Of a stretch of DNA of 54,974 nucleotides, positions 27,860 through 36,016 are shown piece after piece (position 1 is the first letter of the stretch; each line of letters starts with the position of its first letter). Origin of the DNA: an uncultured Verrucomicrobiota bacterium (lineage in GTDB: Bacteria > Verrucomicrobiota > Verrucomicrobiia > Opitutales > Seribacteraceae). The notes beneath the pieces were generated by a model. It was not told the origin of the DNA, made no database searches, and saw only the letters and a program-made list of their open reading frames with translations. The stretch is taken from positions 1 to 54,974 of the forward strand of contig CACHJU010000013.1 of the NCBI GenBank assembly GCA_902580225.1, given 5' to 3'. Position numbers and translations under genes: made by a program.

Positions 27860-29131
27860 ATGAACTATAATATAAATCCCCTTATAAATCTTTTCCTTTT
27901 CAGCTTTTTATTTGTAAAAGCAAAAGCGGAAACTCTAGAGATCTGGATTAGTTCTTTTCAGGATCAAGTTTACTATGAGCAGATGGGGGAAATGTATGCG
28001 AAAAAGAAAAACAAAGACTTTACCATTAATGTAAAAGCCTATGGATTTCGCGAAATGCCAGACAAATTGGGAGTGGCAGTTCGTACAGGTCAGGGAATTC
28101 CCGATTTGGTGCAGTTGGATGAAACCTTTTTTGGGGTCTTTTTAAATGAAAATTCGCCTTTTGTAGATTTGACCAAAAGAGTAAAAAAATCCGGTTTGTT
28201 TCAGGATTTGCACCCAAGACGATTGGAAGTATTTACTTACAAGGGAAAAATTATGGGGGTTCCTCAATCTCTAAGCGCTATGGTGCTCTATTACCGAAAG
28301 GATTTATTTGAAGAATTTGACATTGACCCAAAAAGCTTAAAGACATGGGCGGATGTGGCAGAAGTAGGAGAGGAATTGCAATCCAAACATGGACAGAGAT
28401 TTATGGCGTTGGACGGTACACTTTTTGATGTACTATTAAGGCAGAAGGGAACCGATTTATTCGATGCCAAGGGTAAATTCCTCCCCGATGAAAAAAAAGC
28501 CTTATCTGTTCTCGAGGAATTTGCCGCCATGGCAGCAAATGAGGTGGCGGTCATGCCGGATCGTGGTTCTATTTTTGACCCGGTCTTTTTTAGTGGTGAT
28601 TTGGAAACTGGAGAAGTCCTTTGTGTTCCCGGTGCCGACTGGTATGGCCTTGATTTATTTCAACAGTTTGCTCCTGGGATGGAGGGTTTGTGGGGGCTTT
28701 TACCTTTACCAACCTGGCGGACTGAAGAGGGTGAACTGGGTCCGCGTACTGCAACTTTTGCTGGGCAGGGCTTGATGATTTGCAAAGGTAGTCCCAAAAA
28801 GAAACAGGCTTGGGAATTTATTGAGTTTGTGATGAAGGACAAGGAGGCCAATGCGGAGCGTTTTTTACAGGGAAATAGTTTTCCTGCTTACCGGCCATCT
28901 TGGAAAGATGAGAGATTGCTTGGTAAGCACGAATATTTTGAGCAGTCTATTGGAAAACTCCTAATTGAATTAGAGGATGAAATTCCACCTGTGATCGTAG
29001 ATCCGAGGAGACCGCAGGCTATATTTCTGATGCAGGAAAATTATTTTGGATCGGTAATGTTTGGAGCCATTTCTCCCCAGGATGCACTTAAACAATACAA
29101 GGATGCGATGCAAAACAGCGGTCCTCGATAA
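27860..29131 (+). CDS. ABC sugar transporter, substrate-binding protein
   Basis: A 423-residue periplasmic binding protein of the CUT1 (family 1 extracellular) type. A signal peptide ends K-A-K-A before E-T-L-E-I-W. Typical features are the early L-E-I-W-I-S, I-P-D-L-V-Q-L-D-E around residue 80, and Y-Y-R-K-D-L-F-E-E-F around 145-155. It is followed by two permease genes on the same strand, making a standard importer operon. The ligand cannot be read; oligosaccharides or glycerol-phosphate-like compounds are typical. Confidence 0.9.
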   Translation: MNYNINPLINLFLFSFLFVKAKAETLEIWISSFQDQVYYEQMGEMYAKKKNKDFTINVKAYGFREMPDKLGVAVRTGQGIPDLVQLDETFFGVFLNENSPFVDLTKRVKKSGLFQDLHPRRLEVFTYKGKIMGVPQSLSAMVLYYRKDLFEEFDIDPKSLKTWADVAEVGEELQSKHGQRFMALDGTLFDVLLRQKGTDLFDAKGKFLPDEKKALSVLEEFAAMAANEVAVMPDRGSIFDPVFFSGDLETGEVLCVPGADWYGLDLFQQFAPGMEGLWGLLPLPTWRTEEGELGPRTATFAGQGLMICKGSPKKKQAWEFIEFVMKDKEANAERFLQGNSFPAYRPSWKDERLLGKHEYFEQSIGKLLIELEDEIPPVIVDPRRPQAIFLMQENYFGSVMFGAISPQDALKQYKDAMQNSGPR

Positions 29132-29147
29132 ATTTTCCTAATCAATT

Positions 29148-30140
29148 TTGATTTTATCAAGGAAAGATAATTTTTCGCTTTTCGCTTTATTATTTCCTTT
29201 TTTTGCTCTTTGGGCATTTTTTTGGGTGGTGCCCTTATTTTTTAGTGCAGATTTGGCATTGCAGAATGCCTCTTTCCATCCAGATCACAGAGTTATATTG
29301 GAGACTCAATCCGAGGGACAATCTGGATTAGAAATCGATTGGTTTGCACAGAAATCTGCGGATTTCAAGGCTAAACCTTCCGTACAATATGTAGGATTGG
29401 AAAATTTCTATCGGGTGATTGGTGATGCAAAGTTTTATAAAGCCATGAAAAATACTGCAATTTATACATTTGGCTCGATTTTTATAATCCTTCCTTTGGC
29501 TTTATTATTGTCCTTAAGTTTATTCCAACTGTCCAGAATACCCAGGGGAATTCTGGTTTTTTGCCTGATGATCCCGGGGCTTGCTTTGCCGGGTGTACTA
29601 TCAACATTGTTTTATTTATTTTTTCATGGTCGGACCGGTGCCCTCAATCAGTATTTTGTCATTCCATTTGGGTTCAGACCAATAAATTGGATGATGGATC
29701 CACTTTTTATTATGCCTTCTTTAATCATACAGTCGGTTTGGAGATGGACCGGACTGGTAACTTTATTTTTTTTATGTGGTTTGGAGGCAATTCCACGCTG
29801 GCAATTTGAGGCATTGAAAATGGAGGGAGCCAGTTTCTTTTTAAAATTAAAAACAGTCTTTCTTCCCAGTCTTTGGAATCTGGCATTATTTGCGATGGTT
29901 TTTCTGGTTGTGGATGGATTTGCTTCTTTTTCCGGAGCTTATAATCTCCTGGGCGGATCAGGTGGGATTATGGATGCGGGTCTTCTTTTTGTAACTTATG
30001 TATATCAAGTTGCCTTTCCGGGTGGATCTGGTCGTTTTGATTTTCCCGGTGCTACTGCGATGAGTTTAATCGTAGTTCCCCTTACTGCATTTACACTCTT
30101 TTTAATTTTACAATGTAGAAAGATAATGATTCGAGAATGA
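29148..30140 (+). CDS. ABC sugar transporter permease (MalF/UgpA type)
   Basis: A 330-residue inner-membrane permease with about six spans and the cytoplasmic EAA-like loop F-E-A-L-K-M-E-G-A-S-F-F around residues 222-233. The only plausible in-frame start is TTG at 29148, because an in-frame TAA lies 9 nt upstream and the next Met is far inside. The loop after the first span (about 40-85) is longer than in minimal homologues, as in MalF-like proteins, and carries Y-V-G-L-E-N-F-Y. It precedes the second permease with a 4-nt ATGA overlap. Confidence 0.9.
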   Translation: MILSRKDNFSLFALLFPFFALWAFFWVVPLFFSADLALQNASFHPDHRVILETQSEGQSGLEIDWFAQKSADFKAKPSVQYVGLENFYRVIGDAKFYKAMKNTAIYTFGSIFIILPLALLLSLSLFQLSRIPRGILVFCLMIPGLALPGVLSTLFYLFFHGRTGALNQYFVIPFGFRPINWMMDPLFIMPSLIIQSVWRWTGLVTLFFLCGLEAIPRWQFEALKMEGASFFLKLKTVFLPSLWNLALFAMVFLVVDGFASFSGAYNLLGGSGGIMDAGLLFVTYVYQVAFPGGSGRFDFPGATAMSLIVVPLTAFTLFLILQCRKIMIRE

Positions 30141-30943
30141 GAAAATGGTTGGTAAGAATTTTTATAAGCGGAGTAGTTCTATTCTCCTTATATCCTTTTG
30201 TCTGGATGTTTTTATCCTCGTTTAAAACAAATCGTGAAATTTACATGCCAACTCAATTATTTCCAAAGAATTTTGATGGGCATGCATATTATGATTTATT
30301 ATCCGATCAATATATCTCCTTTATTTCCTATTTCACAAATTCAATGGTTATATCCGGTTTGCAGGCGTTCTTTGCAACTCTGGTGACCGCTATGGCAGCA
30401 TTTGTATTTGCAAAGTATAATTTTCGATTCCAAAGTCTTTTGTTTGGAGTGGCGATATTGGTGATTTTGATCCCCAAACAAACGATCGCGGTTCCTTTGT
30501 TTGATTGGATGTTATTACTTGGTCTTCAGGGGAGCCGGTGGTCAATGGTATTACCTGGTATCGCCAGTGGGTTGGGAATTGTTTTTTTTACACAATCATT
30601 CAAGCAAATTCCAAATGAATTAATCGAGTTGGCCAAAGTAGAGGGTTTTTCGTTATTTCGAACTTTTTTATTAATTATTCCTTTGTTTGTACCTGCCTTA
30701 CTTACCTATGGATTGCTCCATTTTATTCTGAGTTGGCAGGAACATTTAATTCCTCTTCTCCTATTGGATGATGAAAATATAACTTTACCCATAGCCTTGG
30801 CTAAGCTGAGGGATTCCAGTCATCGGATCCCCGAGGCCGTGGGGATGGCAGCAGCCACAATTTCTTTTATACCGATAGTGGTTTTGTTTGGATTCTTTTT
30901 TCGAAAAATGAAGACTGCTCTGGTTGATTTATCCTTGTCCTAA
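30137..30943 (+). CDS. ABC sugar transporter permease (MalG/UgpE type)
   Basis: A 268-residue permease with six hydrophobic spans. The EAA loop reads L-I-E-L-A-K-V-E-G-F-S-L-F-R-T and marks the ATPase contact. The start ATGA overlaps the previous stop, so the two permeases are translationally coupled. The 3' end overlaps the convergent ATPase gene by 15 nt. Confidence 0.93.
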   Translation: MRKWLVRIFISGVVLFSLYPFVWMFLSSFKTNREIYMPTQLFPKNFDGHAYYDLLSDQYISFISYFTNSMVISGLQAFFATLVTAMAAFVFAKYNFRFQSLLFGVAILVILIPKQTIAVPLFDWMLLLGLQGSRWSMVLPGIASGLGIVFFTQSFKQIPNELIELAKVEGFSLFRTFLLIIPLFVPALLTYGLLHFILSWQEHLIPLLLLDDENITLPIALAKLRDSSHRIPEAVGMAAATISFIPIVVLFGFFFRKMKTALVDLSLS

Positions 30944-32011
30944 GATTCTCTCTCCGGTCGAGGTATGAAACCAGTGTACCCGTTCCCAATCCGGAGTGAG
31001 GTTATGGGTTTGACCAGTCTGAAAATCATGTTTGCTGGACTTGAGAATGATTTCAGTATCCAGAAATTTAAAATAAAGAATTTGAGCATCGCCAAGATTT
31101 TCAATTCGTTTGAGCTTTGCCCTTATTGATTGAGAAGAAGAATTTGATTGAATCTGCCAATTTTCGGGCCTCACTCCCAATTCAATTTCCTTGGTCTCTG
31201 GAAGGGGTATGTCAGGAAGAGACAGGGAAAATTGTTGATTGGAAAAGTAGACAAGGTTTTCCCTATTCTCTATTTTACCTTGAAATAGATTAATGCTGGG
31301 GGAACCAAAAAATTGGGCGACAAACCGATTTATGGGATTGTTGTAAATTTCGGAGGGCGGGGCAACTTGTATAATCTTTCCTTGGTTCATTACACAAAGT
31401 CTTTGGCCAAGAGTCATGGCTTCGACCTGATCATGAGTCACGAAAAGGGTAGTTTTTTTATGCTCCTCATGCAATTGAGCGAGCTGATTACGCATTGAAT
31501 TACGGAGGTTGGCATCCAAATTACTAAGCGGTTCATCAAGCAGATGGATTCCCGGATTTCGTGCAAGAAGACGTCCAAGGGCAACCCGTTGTCTTTGACC
31601 CCCAGAGAGTTCCCCCGGTTTTTTTTGAAGAAAGTCCGCAAGGGCCAACTTTTCGGCAATAGGGGCAACTTTTTCGCGAATGATCTCTTTTTTTATTTTC
31701 CTTGCCTTAAGACTAAAGGCGATATTTTCAAAAACATTAAGGTTAGGAAAAAGAGCATAGTTTTGAAATACGAGGCCAAGATCACGATCTTTCGACGGAA
31801 TTGTAAGAGCATCTTTTCCACCAATTCGAACCATTCCGGTGGTTGGTTCTTCCAGTCCAGCTAACAGACGAAGCAGCGTGGTTTTACCACAACCTGAAGG
31901 CCCCACCAAAACCACAAATTCACCCTTTTCAATTTCGAGATTCACCCCAGTGAGAGCCCGAGTACCATCTGGGAAAGTCTTACCTAAATCTTGAAGGGAA
32001 ATTTTGGACAT
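30929..32011 (-). CDS. ABC sugar transporter ATPase (MsmK/UgpC/MalK type)
   Basis: A 360-residue ATPase for a CUT1 importer. Walker A G-P-S-G-C-G-K-T-T (37-45), Q-loop Q83, signature L-S-G-G-Q-R-Q-R (135-142), Walker B with D159-E160 and H-loop T-H-D-Q-V are all present. Residues 230-355 form the TOBE-type regulatory domain seen in MalK relatives. It runs convergent to the permeases and overlaps the second one by 15 nt at the 3' ends, so it needs its own promoter. It probably energises the adjacent importer, and it might serve others too, as MsmK does in some species. Confidence 0.93.
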   Translation of the reverse strand: MSKISLQDLGKTFPDGTRALTGVNLEIEKGEFVVLVGPSGCGKTTLLRLLAGLEEPTTGMVRIGGKDALTIPSKDRDLGLVFQNYALFPNLNVFENIAFSLKARKIKKEIIREKVAPIAEKLALADFLQKKPGELSGGQRQRVALGRLLARNPGIHLLDEPLSNLDANLRNSMRNQLAQLHEEHKKTTLFVTHDQVEAMTLGQRLCVMNQGKIIQVAPPSEIYNNPINRFVAQFFGSPSINLFQGKIENRENLVYFSNQQFSLSLPDIPLPETKEIELGVRPENWQIQSNSSSQSIRAKLKRIENLGDAQILYFKFLDTEIILKSSKHDFQTGQTHNLTPDWERVHWFHTSTGERILGQG

Positions 32012-32107
32012 TTCTAGTATCTTGAAGAAGTAATTGAAAAGGGTAAAGCAAAGAGCTCATACTTTGTCGCTTGAGGACTGACAGGTAATTTGTACATTGA
32101 AATCTAT

Positions 32108-32818
32108 ATGAAGAACAACTTCATTCAAATCCTTCTGACCGTCGGCCTCTTAGGCTTTGTCTTTTCCTGTTCTCCCGAGTCTCAGACAGGAGATCAATTC
32201 AAGGGCTTGTCGGATGTGCAGAGAGCCGAGGCATTGGTCTCGGAATGTTTACTTTGTCACAGTAACAAAGAGGCACAACGGGGACCAGTACTCAATGGGA
32301 TGGAAAACTGGTATTTATTAGATCAACTGCAGAAGTTCCGTTCCGGCGTTCGTGGAAAAATTGCTTCAAATCGTTCGGAGTATTTGATGGGCGTGGGAGC
32401 AAGAAAAATTAATAATGATTATGAACTTGCCTATGTTGCAAACTGGTTCGCAGAACAGGATCCATTACCCGCCATACGTACAATAGATGGGGATCTGAAA
32501 GAGGGAAAGAAATTCTATGAACAACGCTGTATATCCTGCCATGGAGAAAATGGTGAAGGAAATCGATTAGTGAACGCTCCTTCTTTAACCAGGCTTGAAG
32601 GCTGGTATTTTTATCAGCAAATGAAGAAGTTTCGATCCGGGGAGCGTGGTTATCATCCTCATGATGTCGGGGGACAGGCAATGGCGGCGGCCTCCAAAGA
32701 AATTTCGGACCGTAATTTACGCAATGTGGTCGCTTATTCTGTGGATAAGTTTGGACCGAAAGAGGAAATATCGAACCGGGAGCGATATGCTCCAAAAGGT
32801 TCTAGGCAACCTTTTTAA
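32108..32818 (+). CDS. Di-heme cytochrome c lipoprotein
   Basis: A 236-residue electron-transfer protein. An upstream TTG (32090) is rejected in favour of the ATG at 32108, which starts a lipoprotein signal ending F-V-F-S-C21. Two heme sites are present: C47-L-L-C50-H51 and C141-I-S-C-H145. The halves share a repeat, N-W-Y-L-L-D-Q-L-Q-K-F-R-S-G and G-W-Y-F-Y-Q-Q-M-K-K-F-R-S-G, so the gene arose by internal duplication, like cytochrome c4-type proteins. Met residues in M-G-V-G and Q-A-M-A are candidate axial ligands. It should carry electrons in the periplasm. It is convergent with murU. Confidence 0.88.
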   Translation: MKNNFIQILLTVGLLGFVFSCSPESQTGDQFKGLSDVQRAEALVSECLLCHSNKEAQRGPVLNGMENWYLLDQLQKFRSGVRGKIASNRSEYLMGVGARKINNDYELAYVANWFAEQDPLPAIRTIDGDLKEGKKFYEQRCISCHGENGEGNRLVNAPSLTRLEGWYFYQQMKKFRSGERGYHPHDVGGQAMAAASKEISDRNLRNVVAYSVDKFGPKEEISNRERYAPKGSRQPF

Positions 32819-32821
32819 ATT

Positions 32822-33490
32822 TTAAGTTCCATGTTGATTTTGGATCGCCCTGAGTCTTTCAGGAGTTCCCACATCATCCCATTCTCCCTCATATAATATA
32901 CCAGCAACTCGATTGGATGAAATTCCTTTCTTCAATCGGGGTACTATGGAAAATTTTTCCACCTTAGCTCCGTCTAGAATGGAGGGGTGATAAAGAGCAA
33001 TACCCGCGTATAAAAAGGGTGGGTTTTCAGACTCGGTGACCCGGCCGTCTTGGAGCGAGAAATCTCCGCGATTCCGCCATTCGGGCTGGGGAACCAGATA
33101 AAGAAGAGCAAGGTCATTGGGGTCGAGTGAGGTTGGAATGTTCCTGAAATCCAAATCGCACCAGACATCTCCGTTGATCAACAGAAAAGTTTCCGAGCCC
33201 AGTAGGGGAAGGGCTTTAGTCAATCCACCCCCAGTTTCAAGGGGATCCGGACCTTCATCTGAGTATTCAATCGAAAGACCCCATGTGTCACCGGTACCCA
33301 GAGCCTCGGAAATTTTGGAACCTAAATGACCAAGGTTAATCACCACATTCCGAATTCCAGTTTCGGCAATTTTTTCAAGGTGGTGAACGATAAGAGGTTT
33401 ACCTCCTACGGGTACGAGTGGTTTGGGTGTGTGATCGGTTAACGGGCGTAATCTTTTTCCGTAACCGGCGGCTAAAATCATAGCTTTCAT
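32822..33490 (-). CDS. murU: N-acetylmuramate alpha-1-phosphate uridylyltransferase
   Basis: A 222-residue nucleotidyltransferase with the sugar-nucleotide loop L-A-A-G-Y-G-K-R-L-R-P-L-T and T-P-K-P-L-V-P-V near the N-terminus, L-I-N-G-D-V-W-C-D around residue 105, and a short C-terminal E-W-D-D-V-G-T-P-E. The length, and amgK 4 nt upstream on the same strand, make MurU of the AmgK/MurU peptidoglycan recycling pathway the best reading. That route turns MurNAc into UDP-MurNAc, bypassing MurA. A mannose-1-phosphate or other sugar nucleotidyltransferase cannot be excluded. Confidence 0.82.
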   Translation of the reverse strand: MKAMILAAGYGKRLRPLTDHTPKPLVPVGGKPLIVHHLEKIAETGIRNVVINLGHLGSKISEALGTGDTWGLSIEYSDEGPDPLETGGGLTKALPLLGSETFLLINGDVWCDLDFRNIPTSLDPNDLALLYLVPQPEWRNRGDFSLQDGRVTESENPPFLYAGIALYHPSILDGAKVEKFSIVPRLKKGISSNRVAGILYEGEWDDVGTPERLRAIQNQHGT

Positions 33491-33494
33491 AAAT

Positions 33495-34469
33495 TTATTT
33501 CAATATGGTCGCTTGGTGGACCAAATTTTTTAATTCCTCCAGTTCTGGGTGACGATCCAGGACCTGATGAATGTATTCAAGTACGCGGGGCACATCTTTG
33601 ATATACTCCGGTTTTTGATCCCGTATTTTTAGACGGTGAAAAATACCCACACATTTTAAATGTCTTTGCAGTCCGGAAAAATCAAACCATCGTGTAAATT
33701 CATCCGGTTCGACCTGAGCATATTGAAGACCAGCTTCCTGAAGACTTTTTTGAAACTGTAAGACCTTAGGTACGATCCATTCCACTTTGTTATCGACATA
33801 ACAATCGCGTAACAGGGAGACCAAATCATAGGAGACAGGACCGTACATTGCTCCCTGGAAATCAATTACCCCTAATTTTCGGTCGGTGCAAAGGAGTAGG
33901 TTTCGACAATGAAAGTCCCGGTGCATAAAAGCTTTGGGGATTTGATCAATCGAATGTGTAAGTGATTCTGTAATTCTTTGGTAGTCTGATTTAGATGTGT
34001 CGGGTAGGCACCATTCCCGAAAAATTTCAAGTTCCTTGGTTTGCCAGGAAGTGTCAAAAGAGGGAAGGTTTTCCTCTGGTTTGGAGAGTGTATTTTGTAA
34101 TTTTACAATTTCGTTTATTGCCAAATTGTAGAGTTCGTCCTTGTCTTCACTGACCAATGCATCCTGAAAATGAAAATCCCCAAAATCAGAGAGGACCATA
34201 AAGCCAAGTTCTAAATCTTTTGCAAAAATTTCGGGAACATTAATACCGGATTTTTTCATCCATTCTCCAATTTGCACAAAGGGTAGGGAGGCTTCTAAGT
34301 CAGGAGGTGCATCCATTATAATATAGGAATGCCCTTGATGCTTTAGACGAAAATATCTACGAAAGCTAGCATCGGCAGAAGCTATGCTGAGTTCCCCATC
34401 TTTAAAGGATGTTTCCATCTGCAACCAATCCGCAAGTAAAGCTCTTCTATTATCCACCACCGAAATCAC
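33495..34469 (-). CDS. amgK: N-acetylmuramate/N-acetylglucosamine anomeric kinase
   Basis: A 324-residue phosphotransferase of the aminoglycoside-kinase fold. The catalytic loop H183-R-D-F-H-C-R-N190 and the metal motif I-D-F at 202-204, followed by Y-G-P-V-S-Y-D-L-V-S-L-L-R-D, match AmgK well. It phosphorylates MurNAc or GlcNAc at C1. With murU 4 nt downstream the pair supplies UDP-MurNAc by salvage. In other bacteria this bypass gives intrinsic fosfomycin resistance (established for Pseudomonas), not tested here. Confidence 0.85.
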   Translation of the reverse strand: MISVVDNRRALLADWLQMETSFKDGELSIASADASFRRYFRLKHQGHSYIIMDAPPDLEASLPFVQIGEWMKKSGINVPEIFAKDLELGFMVLSDFGDFHFQDALVSEDKDELYNLAINEIVKLQNTLSKPEENLPSFDTSWQTKELEIFREWCLPDTSKSDYQRITESLTHSIDQIPKAFMHRDFHCRNLLLCTDRKLGVIDFQGAMYGPVSYDLVSLLRDCYVDNKVEWIVPKVLQFQKSLQEAGLQYAQVEPDEFTRWFDFSGLQRHLKCVGIFHRLKIRDQKPEYIKDVPRVLEYIHQVLDRHPELEELKNLVHQATILK

Positions 34470-34550
34470 AAAATTGTTTTGTGGTACCCTAGGGATAGGG
34501 TCAAAGCAAAAATGTGTATCGTTTTTGGTGTTCCGAAGAAATTGGTTAGG

Positions 34551-36014
34551 CTAGGCAAGCAATTCGGGAATAATTTTAGGATGTTCAACACCGGTAAGAC
34601 GCTGGTCGAGACCAAGGTATTTGTAAGTGAACCGTTCATGATCAATACCCAAGGTACGAAGAACGGTGGCATTTAAGTCATTCACATGAACCGGATTTTC
34701 AACAATATTGTATGCATAATCATCTGTTTTACCATATTCAAAGCCAGCCTTGAATCCACCCCCTGCCATCCACATGGAGAAGCTCCGTCCATGGTGGTCC
34801 CGTCCATGGTTGTCTTTGGTCAATTTACCCTGAGAATAAATGGTTCGTCCAAATTCTCCACCACAAATAACTACAGTGTCCTTGAGTAACCCCCTTTGCT
34901 TGAGGTCTTTCACTAGGGCTGCAGCAGGCTGATCGACATCCTGGGTTTGTCCACGTATTTGCTTGGGCAAATTATTGTGCTGGTCCCATCCACGATGAAA
35001 GAGTTGAACAAAAGGGACACCTCGTTCGGAAAGTCGGCGGGCGATCAGACAGTTGTGGGCAAAGGTGCCTTTTTTCATCGCATCCTTGCCATATAGGTCA
35101 AGTACATGCTGAGGCTCATCCTTGAGATCCACCAGATCGGGAACACTCGTTTGCATACGGTAAGCCATTTCATACTGAGCAATACGGGCATCGATTTCCA
35201 AATCTCCCGATTCCATCTTTTTGGCTAGGTTGATCTTGGCAATTCCATCGAGCATATTACGACGCATGTCCCGGGATATACCATTGGGGTTAGACAAATA
35301 AAGCACCGGGTCTCCGGCCGAGCGAAATTTTACACCTTGGTGTTTGGAAGGTAAAAAACCACTTCCCCATAGACGGTCGTAGAGAGCCTGAGCATTTCCT
35401 TTTCCTTTAGAGATCATAACCACATATCCAGGCAGGTTTTTATTCAGACTACCCATTCCCCAGTCCAGCCATGCTCCCATTGATGGCTTTCCGGGTTGTT
35501 GCGAACCGGTGTTAATGGCAGTAATTGCAGGGTCGTGGTTAATCGCTTCGGTATGAACAGATTTTACCAAGGTAATATCGTTAGCGATAGATGCAATATT
35601 GGGAATGATTTCGCTGAACCATGAACCATTTTGGCCGTGTTTTGAAAACTCAAACATAGGAGCAACACAGGGAAAGGATGACTGTTTTGAAGTCATTCCA
35701 GTTATTCTCTGTCCATTGCGAATACTGTCTGGCAATTCAGTGCCATGGATTTCACGCATTTTGGGGTGGTAGTCGTACATATCAATATGCGACGGTCCAC
35801 CTGATAAAAATAAGTAAATAACCCTTTTTGCGGTAGGTTTAAAGTGAGGTTTTCGCAAGGTCCCGGCAAACCCATCGGATGTTTGTGTCGAGGCTGCGTT
35901 GAGGAGTGCGGGGTTTAATAAGCTTGCTGCACCCAATGCCCCGAGTCCACGGGCTCCGAGCCCGATCAGTTGTCTGCGGGTTTGTGCTAGGTGGAAATCA
36001 AATGAATTCATCAT
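34551..36014 (-). CDS. DUF1501 secreted protein (Tat signal)
   Basis: A 487-residue protein of the DUF1501 family, which belongs to the alkaline-phosphatase/sulfatase fold group. The twin-arginine motif T-R-R-Q-L-I-G-L-G lies at residues 12-20, so export should go through Tat. Typical segments are [21 protein letters not shown] and N-H-G-R-D-H-H-G-R. It starts 2 nt after the PSD1 gene on the same strand, a pairing almost diagnostic of Planctomycetes and Verrucomicrobia. The biochemical role is not established. Two tandem ATGs are possible starts. Confidence 0.93.
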   Translation of the reverse strand: MMNSFDFHLAQTRRQLIGLGARGLGALGAASLLNPALLNAASTQTSDGFAGTLRKPHFKPTAKRVIYLFLSGGPSHIDMYDYHPKMREIHGTELPDSIRNGQRITGMTSKQSSFPCVAPMFEFSKHGQNGSWFSEIIPNIASIANDITLVKSVHTEAINHDPAITAINTGSQQPGKPSMGAWLDWGMGSLNKNLPGYVVMISKGKGNAQALYDRLWGSGFLPSKHQGVKFRSAGDPVLYLSNPNGISRDMRRNMLDGIAKINLAKKMESGDLEIDARIAQYEMAYRMQTSVPDLVDLKDEPQHVLDLYGKDAMKKGTFAHNCLIARRLSERGVPFVQLFHRGWDQHNNLPKQIRGQTQDVDQPAAALVKDLKQRGLLKDTVVICGGEFGRTIYSQGKLTKDNHGRDHHGRSFSMWMAGGGFKAGFEYGKTDDYAYNIVENPVHVNDLNATVLRTLGIDHERFTYKYLGLDQRLTGVEHPKIIPELLA

Positions 36015-36016
36015 GA

